From Rhodospirillaceae bacterium (lineage in GTDB: Bacteria > Pseudomonadota > Gammaproteobacteria > Steroidobacterales > Rariloculaceae): 52,184 bases of DNA. Position 1 is the stretch's first letter. Every line of letters begins with the position of its first letter. The notes beneath the pieces were generated by a model that saw only the letters and a list, made by a program, of their open reading frames with translations, made no database searches and had not been told where the DNA came from. Position numbers and translations under genes: made by a program. The DNA lies in contig PBDA01000036.1 in assembly GCA_002718345.1 (NCBI GenBank), positions 1 to 52,184 on the forward strand. Reading direction: 5' to 3'. This document shows, piece by piece, positions 38,754 to 46,968 of this stretch.

Positions 38754-41039
38754 GTGAGTATTCGTTTTCTGGTAGTTTTTTGTGTTGTTTTTTTAGTAAT
38801 GCAGCATAGTAATTTAGTGGTTGCCCAAGAAATGGCCGGCCTTCAAATTCCACTCATTGAGCGTCCCCCCAGTTTGGATGACTTTTCGGGTATGCAACCA
38901 TCATCTGAACTTGAATCTATGATGGTCAAAGTAGATGGATTTATTCAACGCGAGCCTAGAGATGGCGCTCCAGCTACGCAAGATACAGTTGTCTATGCAG
39001 CTTATGACAATATCAATTTTTATGCGATTTTTGTTGCTTTTGATAGTGAACCAAACCAGGTGAGGGCCAATCTTGCGCCACGCGAGGAAATTCAAAATGA
39101 TGATTGGGTGGGGCTCTTAATTGATACATTTAATGATCAACGAAGTGCATATGGTTTTGGTTCTAGTGCTGCAGGTATACAGAGTGATGGGCGTTGGTCT
39201 GATCTTGCAAGAGGGAGCAACCAATGGGATGGGTCATATGCGGCTGTTTGGTATACAGATTCTCGTTTAACTGACGAAGGTTATTTGGTGCATATGACTA
39301 TCCCTTTGCGCTCTTTGAGATTTCCTGCTAATGATGAGCAGATATGGCGTGTCCAGTTTAGTAGGCGAATTCCAAGACTCAGCGAAGACTCATATTGGCC
39401 AGCTTATTCTTCACTTATAGAGGGTAGGTTGAACCAAGCTGCCATAGCAACAGGAATAAAGGATGTTTCGCCGGGACGTAATGTCCAGTTGGTTCCTTTT
39501 GTTTTCGGTCGCAATTTTGATGTGCTTGACTCAAAAGCTGCCAGTGGCCCAGTTTTTAATAAGGGCTCAGAGGATAATATTGGTCTCGATGCAAAGTTTA
39601 TTATTCAGGACAGCTTGGTACTTGATGCAACTTTTAATCCTGACTTTAGTCAGGTGGAATCTGATGAGCCTCAAGTAACAGCTAATGAGCGTTTTGAGGT
39701 TAGATTTCCAGAGCGCCGCCCATTTTTTTTGGAGAATGCAGATTATTTTGGAGAGACAGATTCAATATTATTGTTTACAAGAAGAATTGTAGATCCAGAA
39801 GGGGGGGTTAGGTTAACTGGTAAGCTTGGCAATTGGGGTGTTGGGACAATGGCCATGAATGATGAAGCCCCAGGTCAGGCATTATCCGCAGGAGAGCAAT
39901 TTGCTGGTAGCTCTGCAGATATTAATGTATTTCGCCTATTTAGGGAGTTATCCGATCAAGATCGTATTGGAGTTTTCTATTCCAATCGGGAATTTGGTAA
40001 TACCGCAAACAGCGTTATTAATTTAGATGGGCGATTTAGAATAACAGATAACTGGTCAACCCAGATGCAAGTTATTGACACTGATTCTAAGGATACTAGT
40101 GGCATTTCGACCGAGGGACATCAGCACAATATTAAGTTTGATCGACAAGGTAGAAGTTTGCGTGTTCACCTACATGCAATTGATACGGGTGAAGATTTTC
40201 AGGTAGATCTGGGTTATCAGAATAGAAACACTTTTGCTGATACAAGATCATTGCATGCAAATGTTGGTTATACATTCTGGCCAGAAAATAGCTGGGTTAA
40301 TAGTTGGACACCAAGAGTTGGCATTAACACTGTCACTGATCAGAAGGGTCTTAGAATCTACGAGAATCTTGATGCTCGAATGCAGGCAACATGGGATGGT
40401 GAGACTGCTGCCTTATTTCGCATAGATCATTCTCGTGAACGTTTGAGAGCGCAAGACCATGCTAGTTTAAATAGAAATAAAGACTTTCATCAGAAGCAAT
40501 GGAGAGCTGAGTTTGAGACTCAAATCTTTTCCACTACTGGATTTTCTGCAAAATTCAGAGGTGGCGATACAATTAATCTCTCCCCAATAGTTGGTGAAGA
40601 ACCTGAGTTGTCTGATTTTCTTACACATGAGTTGGGATTTATATGGAGACCATTGGAACAACTGAGACTTGATTTAACCTATTTAAATACTTCTTTAGAT
40701 GACCCATCAAGCACAACAAAAATTTTAGATGATTCAATACTAAGAGCAAAATGGAATTATCAGTTTACAAAGGAAGCATCATTGCGATTTATTGTGCAGG
40801 AGGAAATTACAGATCCTGGAATGCTAAGTTCATTAACCAATAAAAAAAGTATGAATTATGACCTTTTGGTGCGTTACGTTATAAATCCATGGTCAGCACT
40901 TTATGTGGGTTACAACACTAACTCTAGCAATTTTAATCTAATCGATACTGAAGATGGTACAGAGTTAGTTCGCACGAGTGACTTGCGTCGAGACGGTGAA
41001 CAGTTTTTTATTAAGTTTTCTTATCTTCTTCAGCCCTAA
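38754..41039 (+). CDS. DUF5916 protein with N-terminal CBM9-like domain
   Basis: 761-aa exported protein, GTG start with AAGGAGG 10 bases upstream. Signal peptide about 1-24 (LVVAQ). Residues about 40-230 resemble the CBM9-like domain (VYAAYDNINFYAIFVAFD, NDDWVGLLIDTFNDQRSAYGF, WDGSYAAVWYTDSRL). The remaining part (DUF5916, about 240-761) begins DAKFIIQDSLVLDATFNPDFSQVESD and is a predicted outer-membrane beta-barrel with alternating strands ending IKFSYLLQP. Common in environmental proteobacteria and bacteroidetes; function unknown. It ends 2 bp before the convergent Nudix gene. Confidence 0.83.
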   Translation: MSIRFLVVFCVVFLVMQHSNLVVAQEMAGLQIPLIERPPSLDDFSGMQPSSELESMMVKVDGFIQREPRDGAPATQDTVVYAAYDNINFYAIFVAFDSEPNQVRANLAPREEIQNDDWVGLLIDTFNDQRSAYGFGSSAAGIQSDGRWSDLARGSNQWDGSYAAVWYTDSRLTDEGYLVHMTIPLRSLRFPANDEQIWRVQFSRRIPRLSEDSYWPAYSSLIEGRLNQAAIATGIKDVSPGRNVQLVPFVFGRNFDVLDSKAASGPVFNKGSEDNIGLDAKFIIQDSLVLDATFNPDFSQVESDEPQVTANERFEVRFPERRPFFLENADYFGETDSILLFTRRIVDPEGGVRLTGKLGNWGVGTMAMNDEAPGQALSAGEQFAGSSADINVFRLFRELSDQDRIGVFYSNREFGNTANSVINLDGRFRITDNWSTQMQVIDTDSKDTSGISTEGHQHNIKFDRQGRSLRVHLHAIDTGEDFQVDLGYQNRNTFADTRSLHANVGYTFWPENSWVNSWTPRVGINTVTDQKGLRIYENLDARMQATWDGETAALFRIDHSRERLRAQDHASLNRNKDFHQKQWRAEFETQIFSTTGFSAKFRGGDTINLSPIVGEEPELSDFLTHELGFIWRPLEQLRLDLTYLNTSLDDPSSTTKILDDSILRAKWNYQFTKEASLRFIVQEEITDPGMLSSLTNKKSMNYDLLVRYVINPWSALYVGYNTNSSNFNLIDTEDGTELVRTSDLRRDGEQFFIKFSYLLQP

Positions 41040-41041
41040 CT

Positions 41042-41830
41042 TCAAGCATTATCAGGGTAATCTGATTCCCATGGCAGTATAAATTTCCGCTTACCACCTT
41101 CGTCCGTTATCCAAGGTCGAACTTTTTTAATTGGGCCTCGCGCTCTATTCAAAGCCCAGTTACGCAAACTTTCTGGAGTAGAGAAATCAGCAAGGGTCTC
41201 AAGATGCTTCATATGTGGAAATGGGAGTTCAATTTTTCCGTTGTTATGAAAATCTAGTGCTTTAATAGGTTCTAACCATTTGCTATCTACTAGTTCATCC
41301 CCATCATGATGTGCTTTTTGGTTTGGTGGTAATTCAGCAAGAAAGAAACGGGTTGTAAATCTCGCTTTGAGTGAAATAGGTGTTTCCCAATGCCCTAAGT
41401 AGTACAACTTATTTGTAGCTAAAATGATTTTAGAACTAGTAACGAACTCTGACCAAAGCATTTGTCCTGAACTTAGTTCCTTTTGGTTTTTCTTTAATTG
41501 TTGATAAAAATTATTGGTCTTTTCACTAACCCATTTACCATCACTTTTGAGAGCAAGAAGGACTCCAGTCTCTTCAAAAAGTTCTCTGATCGCAGCGCTA
41601 TAATATTTCAAACCATCTGATTTAACTGATAAAAGCTTGTTAATAGCATCTTGATTTTGTTCATTGCATTGAGATGTTACTAAGCTATCTTCAGTGCTCA
41701 GAACACCTCCAGGAAAGACAAAAGCTGAAGGAAATGTTCCTCCCTTATGGCGTTGTCCTAAAAATACCTCGATTTTCTTTTTTATTTCTCGGATTAGTAT
41801 CACAGCAGAGGAGGGTCGAGCGGTCTTCAT
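41042..41830 (-). CDS. NUDT19-like Nudix hydrolase
   Basis: 262-aa Nudix protein. The catalytic box is split by an insertion of about 40 residues: FPGGVLSTED at about 40-49 and AAIRELFEETGVLLA at about 79-93. This matches NUDT19/RP2-type enzymes, some of which cleave CoA or acyl-CoA. The REL-x-EE metal ligands are intact. The gene sits next to the aromatic acyl-CoA region, so a CoA-ester substrate is possible, but that is only inferred. ATG start at 41830. Confidence 0.82.
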   Translation of the reverse strand: MKTARPSSAVILIREIKKKIEVFLGQRHKGGTFPSAFVFPGGVLSTEDSLVTSQCNEQNQDAINKLLSVKSDGLKYYSAAIRELFEETGVLLALKSDGKWVSEKTNNFYQQLKKNQKELSSGQMLWSEFVTSSKIILATNKLYYLGHWETPISLKARFTTRFFLAELPPNQKAHHDGDELVDSKWLEPIKALDFHNNGKIELPFPHMKHLETLADFSTPESLRNWALNRARGPIKKVRPWITDEGGKRKFILPWESDYPDNA

Positions 41831-42018
41831 TCAAAGTCCTTTTATTTAATGATAACAAAATTAGTTAGTTTAGAGTTTGTAGTTTTCTAGTTGCAAATAA
41901 TCTATAAATACTTGAATAACATAGTAAAAAAATCTCTATTAATTTTTTATATCCTCAAAAAATATGGCTAAACTAACTAAATATGTAAAATACTATTTAA
42001 GTTCTTATAAATGTCATT

Positions 42019-42091
42019 AAAATCATATAAAAATCAATAAAATCCTCTAAAAGTTACTAAAAGTTACTAAAAGTTACTAAAATATAAAAAA
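42019..42091. repeat. Phased A-tract / 10-bp tandem repeat
   Basis: A-tracts of four to five bases begin at 42019, 42029, 42039, 42049, 42059, 42069 and 42079, exactly every 10 bp, followed by an A6 at 42086. The middle units are near-identical copies of TAAAAGTTAC. Such phasing produces intrinsic DNA bending. It lies about 190 bp upstream of the Nudix start codon and downstream of fdxA. Confidence 0.85.
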
Positions 42092-42155
42092 TTATAGAAT
42101 TGTATAATCTCAACTAGGAAATACACCCTATACTTCAGGCTTTTCAGTAAAATCC

Positions 42156-42181
42156 AAAAAAAATGGTGTACAAGCGTACCA
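42156..42181 (-). terminator. Intrinsic terminator of fdxA
   Basis: On the minus strand a TGGTAC stem pairs with GT-(AC bulge)-ACCA around a GCTT loop and is followed directly by eight T's. It lies about 95 bases after the fdxA stop. Confidence 0.6.
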
Positions 42182-42276
42182 GTGGACTACAGCATATAAA
42201 CTCTCAACGTAAGAAAAGCGTTGAGCGGTTGGTTGGTGGTCATTGTTACTCAGTAATCGAAAAAATATCTTATTTT

Positions 42277-42600
42277 TTATCTTTCTAGATACTGTAGTTT
42301 ATTTTTAACTTCACGCCAGTCATCTGCGTCATCAGGTGGGTCTTTAGCCTCTGTTAAAACAGGCCAGTTTTGAGAAAGTTCAGCATTAAGCTGTAGAAAC
42401 TCCTCTTGTCCTTCCGGGATTTCGTCTTCTGAGCAAATTGCTTCTACAGGGCATTCTGGTTCGCACAAGGTGCAGTCAATGCATTCCTCTGGGTCTATTA
42501 CCAGCATATTTGGCCCTTCATGAAAACAGTCAACTGGACATACTTCTACGCAGTCTGTGAGTTTGCATTTTATACAGCTATCTGTGACTACAAATGCCAT
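42277..42600 (-). CDS. fdxA: 7Fe ferredoxin FdxA
   Basis: Small electron carrier with one [3Fe-4S] and one [4Fe-4S] cluster. Cys9, Cys17 and Cys50 fit the 3Fe site and Cys21, Cys40, Cys43 and Cys46 the 4Fe site ([22 protein letters not shown]). The C-terminal helical extension of the FdxA type ([20 protein letters not shown]) is complete; 107 aa. It lies 65 bp after the acyl-CoA ligase on the same strand, so it could serve the aromatic pathway, for instance as donor to BoxB or the reductase, but FdxA proteins are also widespread housekeeping ferredoxins. Confidence 0.94.
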   Translation of the reverse strand: MAFVVTDSCIKCKLTDCVEVCPVDCFHEGPNMLVIDPEECIDCTLCEPECPVEAICSEDEIPEGQEEFLQLNAELSQNWPVLTEAKDPPDDADDWREVKNKLQYLER

Positions 42601-42664
42601 ATTTTCCCTTATTTCTTATGATTAACCTTAATGATACGTATTGTAGCTCCTATAAAATTTGAAG

Positions 42665-44218
42665 TTAAATTTTTTTATTACAATTTGTCCAGTAAGGTTT
42701 TTTTAGTGATCTTTTTTTAATTTTTCCAACAGCTGTTTTTGGTAATTTATCGACAAATTTGATTACACGTGGACGCTTATGACGAGGGATCCGTTTAGCA
42801 CAAAAACTAATTAATTCATTTGCAGTTACCGATGTATTTTTTGTTAATACGATATGGGCTGCTGGTACTTCTCCCCATTTGTCATCGGGTATACCAAAAA
42901 CAGCACATTCGTGAACTGCTTTGTGCTCATATAATTGATTTTCAATTTCTATCGGATAGATATTTTCCCCGCCGGAAATTAACATGTCTTTTGATCGATC
43001 TATTAGTGTCAGAAAGCCTTCTTCATCTAAAAATCCAATGTCTCCTGTCCATATCCAACCTTCCCCAAATCGGAATACATCGGCTGTACCCATGGGGTCG
43101 CCATAATATTTTTCAAAAGCTGCTTTACCACGTACGATTATTTCCCCTGCATTACCTGTTGTTGCTGTATCCCCTTTTGGGTTAACAATTTTTAGTTCGA
43201 TATGTTGGGCCGCACATCCCACTGTTTCTATTCTCTCATCCCCATGATCTGTTTTTCGAATTGTTATGGGACAGATTTCTGACTGCCCATAGTTTTCGAC
43301 AAAGTTTACTTTTGGAAGCCTGGAACGTGCTCGGTTTAAAAGATTCTTTGTCATAGGCGATCCCGCGTACCCAATATTTCTAAGGGAGGCTAATTTCTTT
43401 TGTGAAAAGTTTTTGTGATTTATCAGTTCATTGATCTGGCTCGGGACAAAAAATGCAGCTGTAATTTCATTTAACTGAGTCAAATCCATAAAGTTATTTG
43501 CGTCCCATGTAGGCTGCATGACGATTGTTGCTCCAATCATCACAGAAGGGACAAACCAGACAAAAAGTCCAGCACTATGAAATAAAGGAGTTGTGATAGC
43601 TACAACATCATTATTTGTTATACCGAAATCTACTGCAGCTGATGTAGCGCTTGTAGCTCTTGCAAGATGACTTACTAGTACTGCTTTTGGATTGCCTGTT
43701 GTACCGCCAGTGAAAGTTATACCTAGAGGGTCCGTTACGCTCAATTCGACATCTGGTTCGTGAGAAGGCATTTTTTTGATCAGAGAATCGAACTGTCGAA
43801 TATTATATTGGCTATTTTTTGGTACTGCCTGATCTATTGATATAAGTTGTTTTAGTTGTGGTAAATGCTTTATTGTTTTTTGAATTAGCGATAGATATTC
43901 AGATTCAAATATTAAAATCTCTGCGTCAATTTTTTCTAGCATATCCACTAGATTTTTTTTTGTGCTACGGGTTGAAAGATGAGCAAGTACGCAACCTGCC
44001 CGCGCAGCTGCAAAGTAAGTTATTGCATATTCAGCACGATTTTCGGAGATAATGGCGACTTTTGTGTTTTTGTTCGCACCCAGAGCCAAAAGCCCATGAG
44101 CTAACCGGTTTGCTAATTTATCCAGATCGTCATAACTGAGGTTTCCAGTTTTACAAATTATGGCCAGCTGATTTGGTGAATGCTCTGCTGATAGTTTTAA
44201 GATATTGCCTGCTAACAT
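42665..44218 (-). CDS. AMP-dependent acyl/aryl-CoA ligase
   Basis: ANL-superfamily ligase that adenylates a carboxylic acid and forms the CoA thioester. A3 motif TFTGGTTGNPKAVLVSH (about 167-183), A5 ENYGQSE (about 309), A8 GEGWIWTGDIGFLDEEGFLTLIDRSKDMLISGGENIYPIEIE and the A10 Lys in PKTAVGKIKKRSL are all present. 517 aa. It shares one base with the BoxR-like gene (TAATG), so the two are co-translated. A (hydroxy)benzoate substrate is inferred from context; the sequence alone also fits medium- or long-chain acyl substrates. Confidence 0.87.
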   Translation of the reverse strand: MLAGNILKLSAEHSPNQLAIICKTGNLSYDDLDKLANRLAHGLLALGANKNTKVAIISENRAEYAITYFAAARAGCVLAHLSTRSTKKNLVDMLEKIDAEILIFESEYLSLIQKTIKHLPQLKQLISIDQAVPKNSQYNIRQFDSLIKKMPSHEPDVELSVTDPLGITFTGGTTGNPKAVLVSHLARATSATSAAVDFGITNNDVVAITTPLFHSAGLFVWFVPSVMIGATIVMQPTWDANNFMDLTQLNEITAAFFVPSQINELINHKNFSQKKLASLRNIGYAGSPMTKNLLNRARSRLPKVNFVENYGQSEICPITIRKTDHGDERIETVGCAAQHIELKIVNPKGDTATTGNAGEIIVRGKAAFEKYYGDPMGTADVFRFGEGWIWTGDIGFLDEEGFLTLIDRSKDMLISGGENIYPIEIENQLYEHKAVHECAVFGIPDDKWGEVPAAHIVLTKNTSVTANELISFCAKRIPRHKRPRVIKFVDKLPKTAVGKIKKRSLKKPYWTNCNKKI

Positions 44219-45141
44219 TAGATTGACAGAGGATTAGTTTGATGATTTTTCTGGATTGTAGCTAAATTCTTAGGTAATAATTCAATCAATGATGCGAGTG
44301 ACTCGCTTGGTATTTGGTTAAATGTATTCAGAGTTGCATCAGCTTTTCCGTATGAGGGTTCTCGTTCCTCAAGAAGGTGTCGAAGGTTTGACATTGCATC
44401 GGGATGATTGAGCATAGGCCGGAGATCGCCCTGATCAATTACTCGTTTCATGTATTGCTCAGGTGATGTTTTCAGCCAAATCACGAAGCATGTACTAAGT
44501 AGGGTGTTTAATAATTGCAACTGACTGACAATGCCTCCACCCGTTTCTATGATACATTTTTCATTGTTTTGCAATGTCTCATAAAGTGCTTGTTCCTCGA
44601 GACGCCTATATCCGATCGTTCCGGAAAGTGAGAAAATTTCTGACATGTTCATGCCCGCAAGATCTTCAATCACATCTGTTAAGTTAATGAATGAAAAATC
44701 AAGTTGATCAGCTAGCATTTTTCCTAATGTGGTTTTGCCAGCACCTCGAAGTCCTATGAGCGCTATACGTTGTTTTGATGAATAAGGTATTGCAAAGCGT
44801 TTATAGAGTGTTTGTAGAGCAATTTTTTGTTCTTCATGGCTAAGCTTGCGTAGCAGTTCCATAATAAGTCGAGTTTCTGCTGTCTGGTTCGCAACATAAT
44901 TAAGCAGTTGAAACATTTCGGTATCTAGTGCCTCAGCTAACCTTTCTAAAAGTAAAATTGATATGTTGCCTCTACCTTGTTCTAGCTCTGCCAAATAACG
45001 TTCTGAAATAGATGATTTACTTGCCAGCATCCTTCGTGTCATTTGCTTGTTTTTTCTTAGCTCACGGACCTTGATGCCTAGAGTTACGAGTAGGTTTGAG
45101 GGCATAGGCTTGATTTGTTGAGGTAGTGACATGGGGTTCAT
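44218..45141 (-). CDS. boxR: BoxR/BzdR-type regulator (HTH-XRE + shikimate kinase-like)
   Basis: Transcriptional repressor of benzoyl-CoA pathways in which an XRE helix-turn-helix (about 18-80: LGIKVRELRKNKQMTRRMLA, SISERYLAELEQGRGNIS) is fused by a linker to a shikimate-kinase-like domain (about 125-300) that binds the CoA effector. Walker A GLRGAGKTT (about 130-138), the shikimate kinase ETGGGIV and RPML segments are kept. 307 aa matches BoxR/BzdR. Divergent from boxC across about 100 bp containing a strong inverted repeat, the likely operator region. Confidence 0.9.
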   Translation of the reverse strand: MNPMSLPQQIKPMPSNLLVTLGIKVRELRKNKQMTRRMLASKSSISERYLAELEQGRGNISILLLERLAEALDTEMFQLLNYVANQTAETRLIMELLRKLSHEEQKIALQTLYKRFAIPYSSKQRIALIGLRGAGKTTLGKMLADQLDFSFINLTDVIEDLAGMNMSEIFSLSGTIGYRRLEEQALYETLQNNEKCIIETGGGIVSQLQLLNTLLSTCFVIWLKTSPEQYMKRVIDQGDLRPMLNHPDAMSNLRHLLEEREPSYGKADATLNTFNQIPSESLASLIELLPKNLATIQKNHQTNPLSI

Positions 45142-45148
45142 TACAGAG

Positions 45149-45178
45149 TGAATACCTAAGGCTCTTGCTTAGTATTCA
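45149..45178. promoter_or_regulatory. Inverted repeat upstream of boxR, candidate operator
   Basis: TGAATACCTAAG (45149-45160) is complementary to CTTAGTATTCA (45168-45178) with one unpaired C and a 7-base centre. It lies 8 bp from the boxR start codon in the boxR-boxC divergent region. It could be a repressor site or a leader hairpin. TGCA sequences, the core of known BzdR sites, occur at 45197 and 45246. Confidence 0.5.
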
Positions 45179-45244
45179 ATAATAAAGTTAATATCATGCA
45201 TCAAATTTCATTATTTTTTAAAAAAACGCATTATAAATCATATT

Positions 45245-46918
45245 ATGCAAGAAATTGAAGCTAAATTAGTCGATTTGGATTTTCGTACCGAACCAAATTC
45301 CTATCATCATTGGAAGATTTCTATTGATGGGGAGCTTGCATTTTTAGAAATGGATGTTGATGAAAATGTTTGTGCATTAGGTGGTTACGAGTTAAAGCTT
45401 AATTCTTACGATATTGGTGTTGATATTGAGCTTTATGATGCCATTCAAAGATTGCGTTTTGAGCACCCTGAAGTGAAGGCAGTTGTTATTCAATCAGGGA
45501 AGCCTGGAACATTCTGTGCTGGAGCTAATATCCGCATGCTAGGTAGTGCTAGCCATTTCCATAAGGTTAATTTTTGTAAGTTTACAAATGAAACACGAAA
45601 TGCACTTGAGGAAGCAAGTAAATATTCAGGGCAGATATATTTGTGTGCATTAAGTGGTGCTGCTGCAGGTGGTGGATATGAGCTTGCTTTGGCAACTGAA
45701 TATATTATGTTGATTGATGATGGAAATGCAGCCGTTTCATTACCTGAAGTACCTCTTTTGGGCGTGCTTCCAGGTACTGGCGGATTGACTAGGCTAGTTG
45801 ATAAAAGAGGAGTTCGGCGGGATCTGGCTGACGTATTTTGTACAATTGAGGAGGGAATTAAAGGAGAGCGAGCCCTTCAATGGAGATTGATAGATGAGCT
45901 TATTCCCCGTTCAAAATTTGAATCTAAAGTGCGCGAGAAAGCTTTGTCATTTACTAAAACATCAGATCGGCCAAATAATGAAAAAGGGATCAAGTTAAAT
46001 CGTTTAGACAAAAAATCAAATGAAACTAAAGTTCGTTATCCATTTTTAACTATGGAATTAGATCGCGTTGGTAGAACGGTGACATTGACGTTAGAGGGTC
46101 CAATTGATGATTGTAATAATATTGATACTGCAAAGTGCCAGGGAGGAGACTTTTGGCCATTGGCACTTTTTCGTGCCTTTGACGACGCATTGTTGCATCT
46201 TCGTTTTAATGAGCCTGAACTTGGTACTCTTATACTGAAAACAAATGGTGATGATTCTGAAGTTTCTTCTTACAGTTCTTTGCTGGAAAAGAATTCTAGT
46301 GATTGGTTTATAAGAGAAATATTGTTATATGCTCAGAGAGTATATAAAAGATTAGATGTAACTGCTCGTACTACATTTGCATTTATAGAGCCCAGGAGTT
46401 GTTTCCACGGGCTTCTCGCGGAGATTCTTTTCTCGGTAGATCGGTCTTATATGTTGGATTGTGACGAAAATTCTGATCTAGAGGATGCACCTAATATTTC
46501 TATTTCCCCTTTGAATTTTGAATTTTTCAGAATGGCGAATGGTTTGACCAGAATAGAGACTCGGTTTCTTGGAGAACCTGAAAGTGTGGATAGAGCGCGT
46601 TCTTTAATCAACAAGAAACTAAATGGCAGCGCTGCGCTTAATGCGGGTTTAATTACTTTTGCACCAGATGATATTGATTGGGATGATGAGATTCGATTGC
46701 TGCTTGAAGAGCGTGCAAGCTTTTCGCCTGATGCGTTAACTGGTATGGAAGCAAACCTAAGGTTTGCTGGGCCTGAAACTGCTGAGACTAAAATATTTGG
46801 ACGTCTTAGTGCATGGCAGAACTGGATTTTTCAGAGACCAAATGCAGCGGGTGATGAAAGCGCTTTAAAGCTCTATGGTACAGGGCGTCGTGCAAATTAT
46901 GATCGAAAAAGAACTTAA
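45245..46918 (+). CDS. boxC: Benzoyl-CoA-dihydrodiol lyase BoxC
   Basis: Opens the ring of 2,3-epoxybenzoyl-CoA in the aerobic benzoyl-CoA pathway, giving 3,4-dehydroadipyl-CoA semialdehyde and formate. 557 aa, with two crotonase-like halves: the first has VVIQSGKPGTFCAGANIRMLG (about 81-101), CALSGAAAGGGYELALATEY and PEVPLLGVLPGTGGLTRL. The second half (about 270-557) has ELGTLILKTNGD and the tail RLSAWQNWIFQRPNAAG-ESALKLYG typical of BoxC. ATG start at 45245 without a clear Shine-Dalgarno. First gene of the plus-strand cluster, 50 bp before boxB. Confidence 0.95.
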   Translation: MQEIEAKLVDLDFRTEPNSYHHWKISIDGELAFLEMDVDENVCALGGYELKLNSYDIGVDIELYDAIQRLRFEHPEVKAVVIQSGKPGTFCAGANIRMLGSASHFHKVNFCKFTNETRNALEEASKYSGQIYLCALSGAAAGGGYELALATEYIMLIDDGNAAVSLPEVPLLGVLPGTGGLTRLVDKRGVRRDLADVFCTIEEGIKGERALQWRLIDELIPRSKFESKVREKALSFTKTSDRPNNEKGIKLNRLDKKSNETKVRYPFLTMELDRVGRTVTLTLEGPIDDCNNIDTAKCQGGDFWPLALFRAFDDALLHLRFNEPELGTLILKTNGDDSEVSSYSSLLEKNSSDWFIREILLYAQRVYKRLDVTARTTFAFIEPRSCFHGLLAEILFSVDRSYMLDCDENSDLEDAPNISISPLNFEFFRMANGLTRIETRFLGEPESVDRARSLINKKLNGSAALNAGLITFAPDDIDWDDEIRLLLEERASFSPDALTGMEANLRFAGPETAETKIFGRLSAWQNWIFQRPNAAGDESALKLYGTGRRANYDRKRT

Positions 46919-46968
46919 TCTGGATATTTCAGAATTTCCTTATATCCAACTAAAAGGTAAATATAAAA

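Larger units (their letters stand above)
41831..42276. other. AT-rich intergenic region between fdxA and the Nudix gene
   Basis: A 446-bp non-coding region of very high AT content. It holds an exactly phased A-tract element (42019-42091), a minus-strand terminator (42156-42181) and a 7-bp hairpin CTCAACG/CGTTGAG (42203-42225) without a T-run. The stretch 41870-42018 shows no gene or other clear structure. Confidence 0.6.

Noticed and set aside
42019-42091. CRISPR array or iteron origin
   Set aside because: The unit is only 10 bp with no spacers, and no cas or replication-initiator gene is near; phased A-tracts explain it.
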